Part shown: positions 27,194-34,855 of the stretch, in pieces
How positions within the stretch are numbered: position 1 is the stretch's first letter
Layout of the letters: each line of letters starts with the position of its first letter
Origin: Comamonadaceae bacterium UBA4962
GTDB taxonomy: Bacteria > Pseudomonadota > Gammaproteobacteria > Burkholderiales > Burkholderiaceae_C
Assembly: GCA_002397315.1 (NCBI GenBank)
Contig: DHAE01000023.1
Coordinates: 1 to 64,000 of the forward strand
Length of the DNA stretch: 64,000 nt
Direction: 5' to 3'
The notes under the pieces: generated by a model
Told to the model about the DNA's origin: nothing
What the model saw: only the letters and a program-made list of their open reading frames with translations
The model's database searches: none
Position numbers and translations under genes: made by a program

Positions 27194-27477
27194 CAGTCGC
27201 CCCCTCCACACACAATGTGCAGGGTTGCCGTTTCGCCGGTCTTGCATTTGGCAGACAGGGTATCGGCGCCGTACTTTGTGAGGACTTCCATCAGGCCTCC
27301 CGGCATGATCATGTCCGTGTCGGCAATGGTCTTCGGCCCTACGTCGAGGGAAATGCGGCAGGCGTTAGGGCCTTCGTTGTAGATGCGGCATTGGGAAGCG
27401 AATCGCTGAATGGCCGTGTTCTGCCCAGCGTCGGTTACTGCGAGCGTAATGCTCGGCGATGAAGGGGAAAAGGCCAT
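27193..27477 (-). CDS. Small beta-rich phage protein
   Basis: 94 residues of alternating beta pattern (SITLAVTDAGQNTAIQ, CRIYNEGPNACRISLDVG, GGLMEVLTKYGADTLSAKC). It resembles small virion-surface proteins that fold as a beta sandwich. First gene after the palindrome at 27500-27535 and so possibly the first gene of the late transcript. Confidence 0.5.
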   Translation of the reverse strand: MAFSPSSPSITLAVTDAGQNTAIQRFASQCRIYNEGPNACRISLDVGPKTIADTDMIMPGGLMEVLTKYGADTLSAKCKTGETATLHIVCGGGD

Positions 27478-27499
27478 GGCTTTGCGCCTCGGAATATGG

Positions 27500-27535
27500 T
27501 GGATGATGCATGGATTGTACCTACTGCATCATCCA
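27500..27535 (-). promoter_or_regulatory. 11-bp inverted repeat with embedded -10-like TACAAT (late promoter candidate)
   Basis: TGGATGATGCA (27500-27510) and TGCATCATCCA (27525-27535) are perfect complements. On the minus strand the 14-base loop contains TACAAT, a good -10 hexamer, with a poor -35 (TTCCCC) at 17 bases, as expected for an activator-dependent late promoter. The 68-base gap is the largest between terminase-side and early genes on this strand. Prediction from position and sequence only. Confidence 0.35.
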
Positions 27536-27545
27536 TGGGGAATAG

Positions 27546-27755
27546 CTAATTAGGCAGTTTGCCGTCCAACTTCATTCTGCGGAGTACCACGAGAAAATCG
27601 TCGGCGGACTCATCCATTATGTCTCCAGGCTTTGCGTTGAGCCCTGTGATTTCGTTTAGCCGTTCCCGCACTTCATCGAATGGCATTGCGTATACATCGG
27701 GCATATTGGTGCGGAGCCATTGCCCCAGCCCGTAGAAACCTCCGATTTCGCTCAT
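27546..27755 (-). CDS. Small acidic phage protein
   Basis: 69 residues, acidic and helical (MPFDEVRERLNEITGLNAK, ESADDFLVVLRRMKLDGK). ATG overlaps the TGA of the upstream 57-residue gene. Last gene before the likely late promoter, a place where late regulators often lie, but no DNA-binding motif is visible. Confidence 0.55.
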   Translation of the reverse strand: MSEIGGFYGLGQWLRTNMPDVYAMPFDEVRERLNEITGLNAKPGDIMDESADDFLVVLRRMKLDGKLPN

Positions 27756-27925
27756 CCCAGCTCCTTAAGTAAATCCCGCAACCCGTCTTCTGCACGCTGG
27801 ATCAACTCACGGTATCGGCGGTCGTCCATTTCCTTTCGGTCCACCATGCGGCGAAGGCGGACGCTCTCCGTGCGGATGATGCGGACCTTTGCCATGACAG
27901 ACTCCTGCTCTTCTCTGGTCAGCAT
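27752..27925 (-). CDS. Small charged helical phage protein
   Basis: 57 residues, very rich in Arg and Glu (EEQESVMAKVRIIRTESVRL, MDDRRYRELIQRAEDGLRDL), likely a helical hairpin or coiled coil. Supported by a GGAGGG site 5 bases before ATG and a four-base stop/start overlap with the next gene. Function unknown. Confidence 0.6.
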   Translation of the reverse strand: MLTREEQESVMAKVRIIRTESVRLRRMVDRKEMDDRRYRELIQRAEDGLRDLLKELG

Positions 27926-27936
27926 GGGGCCCTCCG

Positions 27937-28461
27937 TTAGACGTTCCGGCCTTTGAGGAGCAGATACTCACGCTCAGCCTCGTTAAGGTCCGAGGGCCTC
28001 ACTACGTCATGATCTTTGAGATCGCGCACCCAATCCCGCACGCGAGACCACTGAACTCCAGGGAAAGCAATCTCCTCCCTCCACCTCTTATCAAGCACAG
28101 GCAGCTTGACATGCACCGTGTCAGGGGTGTCCTTGAGCAATGGATGGGTGGCGAGCGCCTGCTTAAGCGAGTCGGACACAGGAAGCGCGTCGGGCGACGG
28201 GCCATCGCCGGGCAGCCGGTCCTCGACCAGCTTTGCATAGCCCTGGATGTCGTGCCAGTTGTCGGCGTAGTTCGGGTCGCCAGACAGGATGCGCGCGATC
28301 TTGTCGCAGATGACGGTGAGCGCCTGGCGCTGGGCAGCATCCAGCCGTGCCCATCCTTCCGTGGCCCGAGCCACATCCTGCAGATCCTGGGCAATCTTGG
28401 CATGGTGGGCAAAGTCGCCGTAGCGGTCGCCGCGCTCTTTGAGGGTGGTTTCGATGGTCAT
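27937..28461 (-). CDS. DUF6378-type phage protein
   Basis: 174 residues. The first about 85 residues carry the family pattern ERGDRYGDFAHHAKIAQ, then ALTVICDKIARILSGDPNY and NWHDIQGYAKLVED, known in many phages and often near nucleotide metabolism genes. The remaining 90 residues are less conserved and end in a helical segment. Molecular function not established. Confidence 0.7.
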   Translation of the reverse strand: MTIETTLKERGDRYGDFAHHAKIAQDLQDVARATEGWARLDAAQRQALTVICDKIARILSGDPNYADNWHDIQGYAKLVEDRLPGDGPSPDALPVSDSLKQALATHPLLKDTPDTVHVKLPVLDKRWREEIAFPGVQWSRVRDWVRDLKDHDVVRPSDLNEAEREYLLLKGRNV

Positions 28462-28703
28462 TGCGGCACTCTCCTGTTGATCAGTCCGACTTGGTTGAAA
28501 TACATGGGCTGAATGCGGCCAGAGGCCACCATCCAGTTGAGCAGGTCATGCTCTTTGAGGTTGAGCCATACGGCGTCGTATATCTGGGCTTCCGAGCCCG
28601 CCTCGATTGGCCCACGGATGCCCCAGAGCGCGCACCATTCACCGTTCTGAGGCCTGTGCAGTGCCCGGTCTCGGATGCGGTACGCAAGCGCCTGGTAGTT
28701 CAT
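28458..28703 (-). CDS. Small hypothetical phage protein
   Basis: 81 residues: MNYQALAYRIRDRALHRPQNG then a Trp-containing region (YDAVWLNLKEHDLLNWMVAS). Translationally coupled on both sides by four-base overlaps. No family recognised. Confidence 0.55.
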   Translation of the reverse strand: MNYQALAYRIRDRALHRPQNGEWCALWGIRGPIEAGSEAQIYDAVWLNLKEHDLLNWMVASGRIQPMYFNQVGLINRRVPQ

Positions 28704-29272
28704 GTCTTGCTCTCCTTAAGTGCTTTGCGGTAGTGGTTACGGATGGCGTCTAGGTCGCCCGGGCTGAGGTGTCGCGGCTCCTGGTCGGCCTCCAGGGCTT
28801 CGACGTGGGCGAGCCCATATCGCTCGATAAGCCCTCGGCGGTACTCGATCAGGTTGCCGTGCAGATGCAGGTTGCAGGGCGCGCATTGCTTGTGCAGGTT
28901 GCGCGGGTCTAGGGCCAGATGCGGGGCGCTGCCGCGGCTCCGGTAGTGACCTGCGTGGTACATGCCCTGGTGGTGCCGTCCGCAGGAAATGCAGGGCTGT
29001 TCCTTGTCGCGCACGTGGACGATCCACTTGTTGATCGCGGCCTGCGCTTCTGCCTTGCGCTGGCCTGTGGTCTTCGCGCGCTCCTTGCGGCGGCGCGTCT
29101 CGGCCCTCTCCACCTTGGCAGCGGCTCGGGCTTTCTTGGCTTCGGCGCGCTCGGCCTTTTCGCGCTCGGCTACCGCGTAGTCGGCGGCGCATTCGGCGTG
29201 GACGATCTGGCCCGGGCGCTCCGGGTCCAGCTTGGCGCGGCAGTGAGCACAGCGGGTGCGTCGGAAGGTCAT
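28700..29272 (-). CDS. ninG: NinG/Rap recombination protein
   Basis: 190 residues. N-terminal zinc-type CAHCRAKLDP and HAECAADYA, a long Lys/Glu/Arg helix (about 40-75), then an HNH-like region CISCGRHHQGMYHAGHYRSRG with LDPRNLHKQCAPCNLHLHGN. This is the NinG (Rap) pattern of lambdoid phages, a structure-specific endonuclease cutting recombination intermediates. Coupled by ATGA to the gene upstream. Confidence 0.88.
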   Translation of the reverse strand: MTFRRTRCAHCRAKLDPERPGQIVHAECAADYAVAEREKAERAEAKKARAAAKVERAETRRRKERAKTTGQRKAEAQAAINKWIVHVRDKEQPCISCGRHHQGMYHAGHYRSRGSAPHLALDPRNLHKQCAPCNLHLHGNLIEYRRGLIERYGLAHVEALEADQEPRHLSPGDLDAIRNHYRKALKESKT

Positions 29273-29526
29273 GCCTCAGCCCGCGCGGTCCATTGCTGCA
29301 ATCTCTTCTCAGCCTGGGCAACCAGATCCCAGTTGATGCCCTTCTTGAGCGACCTGCCAACATGCCAGCCGTCGCAGTACGGGCAGCGGTATGCCGAGAG
29401 TCCGGTGACAATCGGATCGTGTCTCTTCTTTGCACGCGCCAGGGTCCGCGTAAGGCTAATCTGAGCAAGCAGAAGAGTCTGATGCTTCACCTTGCCGCAA
29501 TGCGCTTTCCTCTTGCTGTTAGCCAT
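29269..29526 (-). CDS. Small zinc-finger-like phage protein
   Basis: 85 residues, basic. CPYC with downstream His (YRCPYCDGWHVGRS) suggests a single zinc knuckle. It lies between ninB and ninG and overlaps both by one and four bases, so it belongs to the recombination cluster. Start at Met 29526 is set by the overlap. Confidence 0.6.
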   Translation of the reverse strand: MANSKRKAHCGKVKHQTLLLAQISLTRTLARAKKRHDPIVTGLSAYRCPYCDGWHVGRSLKKGINWDLVAQAEKRLQQWTARAEA

Positions 29527-29939
29527 TACTGCCAGCCCTCCGGCGCGCTGAACGCCACGCCCTTCTCGGCCCCGAACGCCTCCATCAGCGTTTGCAGTTC
29601 GGCCATCTCGCCCTTGGTCATCTTGGACGTGCGCTGGCCGCAGACGACGAACCCACCATCGAGGCCGGGAACCACCTTGGCTCGCTTGAGGGAGGCGGTG
29701 AAGACGTCCTTCCACTCCTCATCGGTCAGCTTTTGGCCGTACCAATCCACCTGCGTGGAGATGTCGCGGAGCATGGCCCAGAGGCGGCGGTTCTGGGCGT
29801 CGCTGCGCTTTTCCGGCCGCACCTCGACCACCAGGCGGTGGCCGGCGAAGAGCAGGGCCTTGGCGTGCATCCATGCGGCTTTGATCGCTTGGTACGCCTG
29901 TACTGGCTCCCACATGGAGAGGGTGAGACGGTCAGCCAT
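29526..29939 (-). CDS. ninB: NinB-type recombination protein (Orf family)
   Basis: 137 residues. Pattern EVRPEKRSDAQNRRLWAMLRDI and YGQKLTDEEWKDVFTASLK is the NinB signature. In lambda the protein (Orf) binds ssDNA and SSB and replaces RecFOR functions during Red recombination. In this phage it is followed by a zinc-knuckle gene and ninG. Confidence 0.88.
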   Translation of the reverse strand: MADRLTLSMWEPVQAYQAIKAAWMHAKALLFAGHRLVVEVRPEKRSDAQNRRLWAMLRDISTQVDWYGQKLTDEEWKDVFTASLKRAKVVPGLDGGFVVCGQRTSKMTKGEMAELQTLMEAFGAEKGVAFSAPEGWQ

Positions 29940-30249
29940 GCTTCACACCCTTCTCGTGCTTGGCCTGCACCCGCGCCATGGCGATTGCCATATAAGCGCG
30001 GTAGGAGGGCCCAACTCCAGCCATATCGGCGACGCAGGCCACCTTCTCATCGCCCAGCACCTCACGCTCTCGCATGATTTGGAGAAGATCCTTGATGGTC
30101 TTCTGCTGCTGTTCGACCAGCCAAGTCATGAGCGCAAAAAAGGCCATGATCACAGCTGCTGCCCACCAACCGGCAGTCTCGTAACCGCCGTGCCACGCGA
30201 TGTAGACCATTGCCGCCACACCTGTGGCCATCCAGTACCAGGGTTTCAT
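29932..30249 (-). CDS. Two-TM phage membrane protein
   Basis: 105 residues. Two adjoining membrane helices (WYWMATGVAAMVYIAW and AGWWAAAVIMAFFALMTWLV) and a cytoplasmic helical tail (QQKTIKDLLQIMREREVLG). Overlaps ninB by 8 bases. Function unknown; not part of the lysis block. Confidence 0.55.
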   Translation of the reverse strand: MKPWYWMATGVAAMVYIAWHGGYETAGWWAAAVIMAFFALMTWLVEQQQKTIKDLLQIMREREVLGDEKVACVADMAGVGPSYRAYMAIAMARVQAKHEKGVKHG

Positions 30250-30329
30250 GCGGCCACCTCGCTTTTATCCTCGTTTATCTTGGGTTGGATAGTTGGCGCG
30301 GGGAGGCGCGGGTTCGGCATCTCATGCAT
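30246..30329 (-). CDS. Very small ORF (27 residues) in early cluster
   Basis: Starts ATG 30329 inside the end of the DUF559-like gene, with a GAGGGG site about 9 bases upstream, and its TGA overlaps the next ATG. The peptide is Pro/Lys-rich. The tight overlaps fit the operon style, but the length makes it uncertain. Confidence 0.35.
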   Translation of the reverse strand: MHEMPNPRLPAPTIQPKINEDKSEVAA

Positions 30330-30789
30330 AGCTACGGCCCCTCTGCACGGCGTGTTGGCGTGCCACAAGATCGATCAGGGTGCGGGCGGCGCCATCTGTC
30401 CGCGTTTCTTCGTTGAAGTCCCGCCGACATTCCGAGCCGGTCAGCCGGTACACCGTCCATCCGAGCGATGCGAGCTTTGTGTCACGAACTGCGTCCTTGG
30501 CCTTGTCTCGGTGGTATGCCTGGCCGTCGCATTCGATGGCAACCTTGGCAACTGGATTGCCGAAGTCGACAAACACCCCATCCACGGGAAGCTGCGGGTA
30601 CATCACCACATCAGCTGCGCGCAGATCGGCCCACAACCATTCCTCGATGGGCGTCATGCGGATGCCAGCGCCCTCCCATGCGTAGGCGTCGATGGCCCAT
30701 TCGTTGCTCTTCTCGGCAAGGATCAGAGGAAGAACCCGGGCGTAGTGCGCGCGCACCCGCGTCCAATCATTCGGCAGCAAAACACTCAT
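30322..30789 (-). CDS. Putative endonuclease, DUF559/VSR-like fold
   Basis: 155 residues. The segment TPIEEWLWADLRA, then FVDFGNPVAKVAIECDGQAYH with RDTKLASLGWTVYRLTGSE, matches the PD-(D/E)xK-like core of DUF559 and VSR endonucleases (acidic E in IECDG and the basic helix after it). Could nick or process DNA during replication or recombination. Located between dnaB and ninB. Confidence 0.65.
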   Translation of the reverse strand: MSVLLPNDWTRVRAHYARVLPLILAEKSNEWAIDAYAWEGAGIRMTPIEEWLWADLRAADVVMYPQLPVDGVFVDFGNPVAKVAIECDGQAYHRDKAKDAVRDTKLASLGWTVYRLTGSECRRDFNEETRTDGAARTLIDLVARQHAVQRGRSYA

Positions 30790-30805
30790 TCAAATCTCCT
30801 ACGAA

Positions 30806-32173
30806 TCAGTTGAACTCTTCGCTGAACCGGCCACCACCCGCAGGCTTTTTGATGGCAGGCGCGTGCAGGGACTCGGTTGATTCCGTCCATCTTTGGTACT
30901 GCCCGGCGAAGTGCAGTGCGACCTCTCCGCGCTCCCCATCTCGGTTCTTCAGCACCGCACAGCCCTTCACGTCGCCGGCGTCTCCTTCGCCTTGCTTGTG
31001 CGTCCACACCGCCAGGATCACGTCCGCGTCTTCCTCGATGGCGCCGCATTCCTTGAGGTCGGACATCTGCGGGCGGGGGTTCGTGCGCTTCTCCACTTCG
31101 CGATTCAGCTGGGACAGCAGCACCACAGAGATGCCCAGTTGCTTCGCAAGCTGCTTCGATCCGCGGGTGATTTCTTCCAGCTCCACGCGGCGCTCTCCGC
31201 GGATGCCGGATCCCTTCATGAGTTGCAGGTAGTCCACCACCAGCGTCTTAATGCCGTGCTTGCGCACCAGCTTTCGGGCCTTGGATGCCACCTCGGCCAG
31301 CGTCATGCCGGGCTGGTCGTAGAGGTACAGCGGCAGTTCCCGCAGCGTCTCGATTGCCTCCGGCACCCTGCCCCAGTCGTCCTCGCCAAGTTGCCCGCTC
31401 TTGAGACCCTTGAGCGGCACCCGGCCCACGTTCGCCACCGTGCGGTTAGTCAGCTCCTTGCTGTCCATCTCCATGCCAAAGAAGGCTGCGGGGTGGCCGT
31501 CGCGCGCATGGCTCAATGCCAACTGCTGCGCGAGGGACGACTTACCTTGCGAGGGTCGCGCGGCGATGATCACCAATTGACCATCGCGAAAGCCGCCGTT
31601 CAGCAGGCGATCCAGCGAGGGGATGTGCGTAGCGCGGGCCGGCGTTACCTTGCCGTCCGCCATGTCCTGTAGGCGGTCCAGGAAGTCGGCCACGAAGTCG
31701 GCAATGGGCAGCGCGTCCTTTTCCGACTTCTCGTCCACAACGGCTTCCAGCGCCGAGACCGACTGCGCAACCCGTTGTTCGACGGAAATGCTCTCGTCCG
31801 CTGCCACTCCTGCAACGGTGCGGGCTGCTTCTTTCAAGGCCCGTGCCTTGGCGTGGTCGCGGATGATCTTCGCGTGGGCCCGGACGGCGCGCAGAGAAAC
31901 AAAGCCGTCCGTCAGGCCTTGGACGTAGCCCCAGTCCACATCGGCGCCGCGCATGGATTCGATCAGGCCCACCACGTCGACATGCTTGCCAGCCAGGACC
32001 AGCTTGGATGCCTCGGTCCACAGCGTGCGGTGCAAGGGTTGGTAGAAGTCCTCAGCCTTCAGTCCAGCAGCGTCGAATGCCTCGGGGCCAGTCATCAGCA
32101 CCGCGCCAAGCACGGCGCACTCGGCTTCGTGGGAGTAGGCGAACTCTTCGTTCGGAAGGTCCATCGGATTCAT
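30806..32173 (-). CDS. dnaB: Replicative DNA helicase DnaB-like
   Basis: 455 residues. N-terminal DnaB domain (EAECAVLGAVLMTGPEAFD), RecA-like core with Walker A ARPSQGKSSLA and Walker B TLVVDYLQLM, and the C-terminal motif SQLNREVEKR with ADVILAVW. It unwinds the replication fork as a hexamer. Overlaps the upstream initiator-like gene (ATGA), the typical phage O/P-like order. Confidence 0.92.
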   Translation of the reverse strand: MNPMDLPNEEFAYSHEAECAVLGAVLMTGPEAFDAAGLKAEDFYQPLHRTLWTEASKLVLAGKHVDVVGLIESMRGADVDWGYVQGLTDGFVSLRAVRAHAKIIRDHAKARALKEAARTVAGVAADESISVEQRVAQSVSALEAVVDEKSEKDALPIADFVADFLDRLQDMADGKVTPARATHIPSLDRLLNGGFRDGQLVIIAARPSQGKSSLAQQLALSHARDGHPAAFFGMEMDSKELTNRTVANVGRVPLKGLKSGQLGEDDWGRVPEAIETLRELPLYLYDQPGMTLAEVASKARKLVRKHGIKTLVVDYLQLMKGSGIRGERRVELEEITRGSKQLAKQLGISVVLLSQLNREVEKRTNPRPQMSDLKECGAIEEDADVILAVWTHKQGEGDAGDVKGCAVLKNRDGERGEVALHFAGQYQRWTESTESLHAPAIKKPAGGGRFSEEFN

Positions 32174-32928
32174 TGCGTCACCGTCCTTTCGAGCACATGT
32201 TTTTTGCCTTTTTCGGTCAGCAGGAAATCGAGGTCACATCGCCAGCTTTCGTGCCCTGAGCCCTTCGAACTCCGACCCATGAGGAAGTCGTTTTCACGAA
32301 CACGGCCGAAGTACCCGCGCATCCACTCCATCGCCTCGGCGGCGTCATTGGCCCTTCGCTGGCCGTCGCTGCGTCTGCTCGTCAGGACGAACTTCCACAT
32401 AGCCGAAATCGCCTTCCGTCTGCCATCGCTCATCAGCCGAATGGTGGGCATCTCGGGCAGGATCTCGTGGTACAGGTCGACGATGGATTGCGTATCGCAG
32501 CGGGGGAGTTGGTCGGCCCTGCCGACAGAACCGTTAGGTTCTTTCTCTGTATCTGTTTCTGTATCTGGGGGCGTTGCTGCAACGTTGCATTGCGTTACGG
32601 CGTCGTTCGCTTGAGCCTTCTTCCCCTCGCGATGCTTACGGCTACGCTCTGTGCTGCTATCAGAATTGAACTGGCGCTTGTCCCAATTCAGCAGGCTCCA
32701 TGCGTCGTCGATGAAGCCCTTGCGGATGAAAAGCGCCTTCGTTTCTGCAAGCTCGTCGTTGCTGATATGCAATCCAAACTGCAGCTCGTCGTCTTGCAAC
32801 GTTGCAAGAACGTCGCTGCAACGGAGGCAGAACAGCATCATCAAACGACGCTGCATCGCCTCTGGCATGCTCTGCACCTTGGCATCCGTTGCGAACTCCG
32901 CGTACATGCGGAACCAGGGGTTGGCCAT
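32170..32928 (-). CDS. Phage replication initiator-like protein
   Basis: 252 residues. N-terminal winged-helix-like region (WFRMYAEFATDAKVQSMP, RLMMLFCLRCSDVLATL, KGFIDDAWSLLNWDKRQFNSD) is seen in phage replication proteins that sit upstream of dnaB. A polar linker (about 110-150) precedes a C-terminal domain with DLYHEILPEMPTIRLMSDGRR, also shared by helicase-loader type proteins. Probably binds the phage origin and brings DnaB. Start 32928 fits both homology and the one-base overlap with the upstream gene. Confidence 0.7.
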   Translation of the reverse strand: MANPWFRMYAEFATDAKVQSMPEAMQRRLMMLFCLRCSDVLATLQDDELQFGLHISNDELAETKALFIRKGFIDDAWSLLNWDKRQFNSDSSTERSRKHREGKKAQANDAVTQCNVAATPPDTETDTEKEPNGSVGRADQLPRCDTQSIVDLYHEILPEMPTIRLMSDGRRKAISAMWKFVLTSRRSDGQRRANDAAEAMEWMRGYFGRVRENDFLMGRSSKGSGHESWRCDLDFLLTEKGKKHVLERTVTQ

Positions 32929-33128
32929 CAGATGCCTCCAGCAAAGCAGCCTGCCTGCCGTGCGGCAATGCGCGCCTCGGTCTGGCAATTCATCTCGCGC
33001 ATGTGCTTGTAGGCTTGGTCGCGGTCGCCCAACTCCATGGCGAGCTCCATACGCTTGCCTGCTGCCTTGGCATCAAGGTCACGGATCTCGTCGATCAACT
33101 TGGCAATCTTTCGGTCTTGCGCTGCCAT
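32928..33128 (-). CDS. Small helical phage protein
   Basis: 66 residues. Starts MAAQDRKIAKLIDEIRDLDA with a GGGGGTG site before ATG, helical and charged with two Cys near the C-terminus. A longer frame to 33233 exists but has no ribosome site. Lies before the replication initiator gene. Confidence 0.5.
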   Translation of the reverse strand: MAAQDRKIAKLIDEIRDLDAKAAGKRMELAMELGDRDQAYKHMREMNCQTEARIAARQAGCFAGGI

Positions 33129-33129
33129 A

Positions 33130-33327
33130 TCACCCCCGAGGCGGCGTAGCCAGATGCGGCCAGCGATAGCCGGGCTGCACGTTGGGCATAGATGCGTTGC
33201 ACCACACGCGATTGGCCGGAGCCTCGTCATCACCGAAGCGGACGACGGTCAGCTTGGGATCGGTGCGCGCGAGGGTGGCGTGGCGGGAGCCGTTGACGGC
33301 AAGGACTTTGGGCTGCTTCTTGGTCAT
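33130..33327 (-). CDS. Small basic phage protein
   Basis: 65 residues from Met 33327, beginning MTKKQPKVLAVNGSRHATLA and ending in a Trp/Pro-rich tail. Ends 1 base before the next start. The same frame runs further upstream to 33735 but that part overlaps other small genes and was discarded. Unknown function. Confidence 0.45.
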   Translation of the reverse strand: MTKKQPKVLAVNGSRHATLARTDPKLTVVRFGDDEAPANRVWCNASMPNVQPGYRWPHLATPPRG

Positions 33328-33367
33328 GGTGCGGTGATCAGTGAGGAATGCGTAACTCAAAAGTGGA

Positions 33368-33553
33368 TCAGCGCAGGGCGCGCTCGAAGTCCTGCACGCC
33401 CAGGCGTTGCCCGAGCTGGCGCATGGCGAGGCTCTCGGCGGCGAGACGCAGCACGGCCTCAGACAGCGTGATTTCCTGCTGCTCGGCGTAGTCCACGAGG
33501 GCGCGGTATTGGTGCTCAGGCAGCTCTGCCGGCAACAGTTGTTGTGTGGGCAC
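33368..33553 (-). CDS. Small helical DNA-binding-like protein
   Basis: 61 residues with LPEHQYRALVDYAEQQEITLSEAVLRLAAESLA, which looks like a ribbon-helix-helix or CopG-like core. Early leftward operon position suggests a regulator, but the residues are too few to be sure. Confidence 0.5.
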   Translation of the reverse strand: MPTQQLLPAELPEHQYRALVDYAEQQEITLSEAVLRLAAESLAMRQLGQRLGVQDFERALR

Positions 33554-33574
33554 GTTGTCTCCGTTACTGATGAG

Positions 33575-33787
33575 CTACGCATTCGCGCGTCGCAATGTGG
33601 GAGACGAATTCGCAGAATTGGCCGCATGAACACGACGCCACTCCAACGCCTCCAGAGCCAGCTCCAAGATCGTGGGCGTGACCTGCATACGACGGGCCTG
33701 CGCTTCCTCCCAGAAGAGATTCCTCTGCTCGTCATTGACGGACAGGTTGAAGCGGTGCTTTTTGATGTCGGCCGGATCGGCGTACAT
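33575..33787 (-). CDS. Small RHH-like regulator candidate
   Basis: 70 residues. KKHRFNLSVNDEQRNLFWEEAQ followed by QVTPTILELALEALEWRR resembles the strand-helix-helix arrangement of ribbon-helix-helix proteins. First gene after cro in the leftward transcript, so a possible early regulator. The 72 bases between this gene and cro hold nothing I can name. Confidence 0.5.
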   Translation of the reverse strand: MYADPADIKKHRFNLSVNDEQRNLFWEEAQARRMQVTPTILELALEALEWRRVHAANSANSSPTLRRANA

Positions 33788-33859
33788 GGGCGGGACTTTC
33801 AGGGGTTGGGGTTGGTGGGGTGCGCGGCGTTAGGCCGGGCGGTGTGGGCTTGCAGCGGC

Positions 33860-34063
33860 TTAGGCGCCGTGCAGGTTGATGGGCTGCTTCCACTCCTCGG
33901 GAATCTCGATCCCTCGACGGACGCAGGCAGCAATCACGCGGTCTGCGATGCGTTGCGGCAGCACATCGGGCCACTGGTTCACGGCCTGGTAGCTGATGTC
34001 CACAGCAGCGGCGGTTGTTGCGATGCTGCCGCCCAGCACCTCGATGGCTTTGTCTTTGAGCAT
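33860..34063 (-). CDS. cro: Cro-like repressor
   Basis: 67 residues. A short HTH, AIEVLGGSIATTAAAVDISYQAVNQWPDVLPQRIADRV, of the Cro/YdaS type, divergent from the CI-like gene. It would repress cI transcription after infection or induction. The proposed -10 of its promoter ends only 6 bases before the ATG, so the mRNA may be leaderless or nearly so. Confidence 0.8.
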   Translation of the reverse strand: MLKDKAIEVLGGSIATTAAAVDISYQAVNQWPDVLPQRIADRVIAACVRRGIEIPEEWKQPINLHGA

Positions 34064-34069
34064 GCGTCT

Positions 34070-34097
34070 ATTGAATCATGATTCAGTCGATTTGACA
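34070..34097 (-). promoter_or_regulatory. Leftward early promoter (cro promoter, pR-like)
   Basis: On the minus strand: TTGTCA (-35), 17 bases, TTCAAT (-10). The 3' part reads TGAATCATGATTCAATAGAC, identical over 20 bases to the rightward promoter at 35516-35540. The -10 lies inside operator O1, so repressor binding blocks polymerase directly. Confidence 0.6.
34071..34086. promoter_or_regulatory. Repressor operator O1 (cro side)
   Basis: TTGAATCATGATTCAG, a 14-bp perfect palindrome within the consensus TTSAATCATGRTTSAA that recurs at four places around cI. It covers the spacer and -10 of the leftward promoter. Confidence 0.7.
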
Positions 34098-34109
34098 ACC
34101 ATAATTCAC
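34094..34109. promoter_or_regulatory. Weak operator half-site O2
   Basis: GACAACCATAATTCAC matches the operator consensus at 10 of 16 positions, with one half-site (CATAATTCA) nearly perfect. Its place between O1 and O3 suggests a third, weaker repressor site. Confidence 0.35.
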
Positions 34110-34125
34110 TGCAAAGACGGCACAT

Positions 34126-34141
34126 TTCAATCATGGTTGAA
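34126..34141. promoter_or_regulatory. Repressor operator O3, overlapping the cI start codon
   Basis: TTCAATCATGGTTGAA, an inverted repeat of the same family as O1. It contains the cI ATG (34133), so bound repressor or Cro could stop cI expression at very high or early levels. Confidence 0.6.
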
Positions 34142-34810
34142 TACGCAGGCCGGCTTAAGGCCGCAATGGACGCGCGCGGCGTCACAGTCACGCAGCTCGC
34201 GAACGGGATCGGCTCGTCCTACCAGGCCGTAAAACGCGTACTGGACGGGCTATCTAAGGCGTTCTCTGCCGCGAACAATGCAAAGGCGGCGGCGTTCCTC
34301 GCTGTAAGCCCCGACTGGTTGGCCACCGGGGCGGGTGCCATGGCGATGCATGAGAGACGCGCAGAACCTGTTGACCTTGACGACAACCCGGACTATCCGG
34401 CAATCAAGTTCTATCCGGACTGGCGCATATCGGCCGGGGCGAGTGGGTTTGCGCTGGAGTACGACGACGGCGGCGGGTCTCCTATCGTTTTCCAGCGGCA
34501 ATGGTTTGAGCGCAACGGGTTCCGCCCCGAGAAGCTTTTCGCTGTGCGCGTTGGCAACTCCAGCATGGAGCCGGGCCTATTCCACGACGACGTGGTGGTG
34601 GTCAACACGGACCAGAAGACGCCCAAGGACGGCGTGGTATTCGCCGTGGACTACGAAGGCGAGATGGTCATCAAGCGCTTGGTGAGGGACTCGGGCCAGT
34701 GGTGGCTCACATCAGACAACGCGGACCAAAAGCGCTACCCACGCAAGCTGTGCGATGACCACTGCAAGCTGCTCGGCGAGGTAGTGCACAAGCAAAGCCA
34801 GAGGATTTGA
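34133..34810 (+). CDS. CI-like phage repressor, S24 (LexA-type) self-cleaving
   Basis: 225 residues. N-terminal HTH (residues about 6-55, VTVTQLANGIGSSYQAVKRVLDG), then the cleavage region with Ala101-Gly102 (RISAGASG), and the S24 protease domain with Ser144 (GNSSMEP) and Lys181 (EMVIKRL), spaced 37 residues as in LexA. RecA filaments after DNA damage should trigger self-cleavage and induce the prophage. Start codon lies within operator O3; no clear ribosome site precedes it. Confidence 0.9.
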   Translation: MVEYAGRLKAAMDARGVTVTQLANGIGSSYQAVKRVLDGLSKAFSAANNAKAAAFLAVSPDWLATGAGAMAMHERRAEPVDLDDNPDYPAIKFYPDWRISAGASGFALEYDDGGGSPIVFQRQWFERNGFRPEKLFAVRVGNSSMEPGLFHDDVVVVNTDQKTPKDGVVFAVDYEGEMVIKRLVRDSGQWWLTSDNADQKRYPRKLCDDHCKLLGEVVHKQSQRI

Positions 34811-34855
34811 GCCGGAATGTCGGCCCGGCACCAAGCCGACTCATGGGAGATGGAT

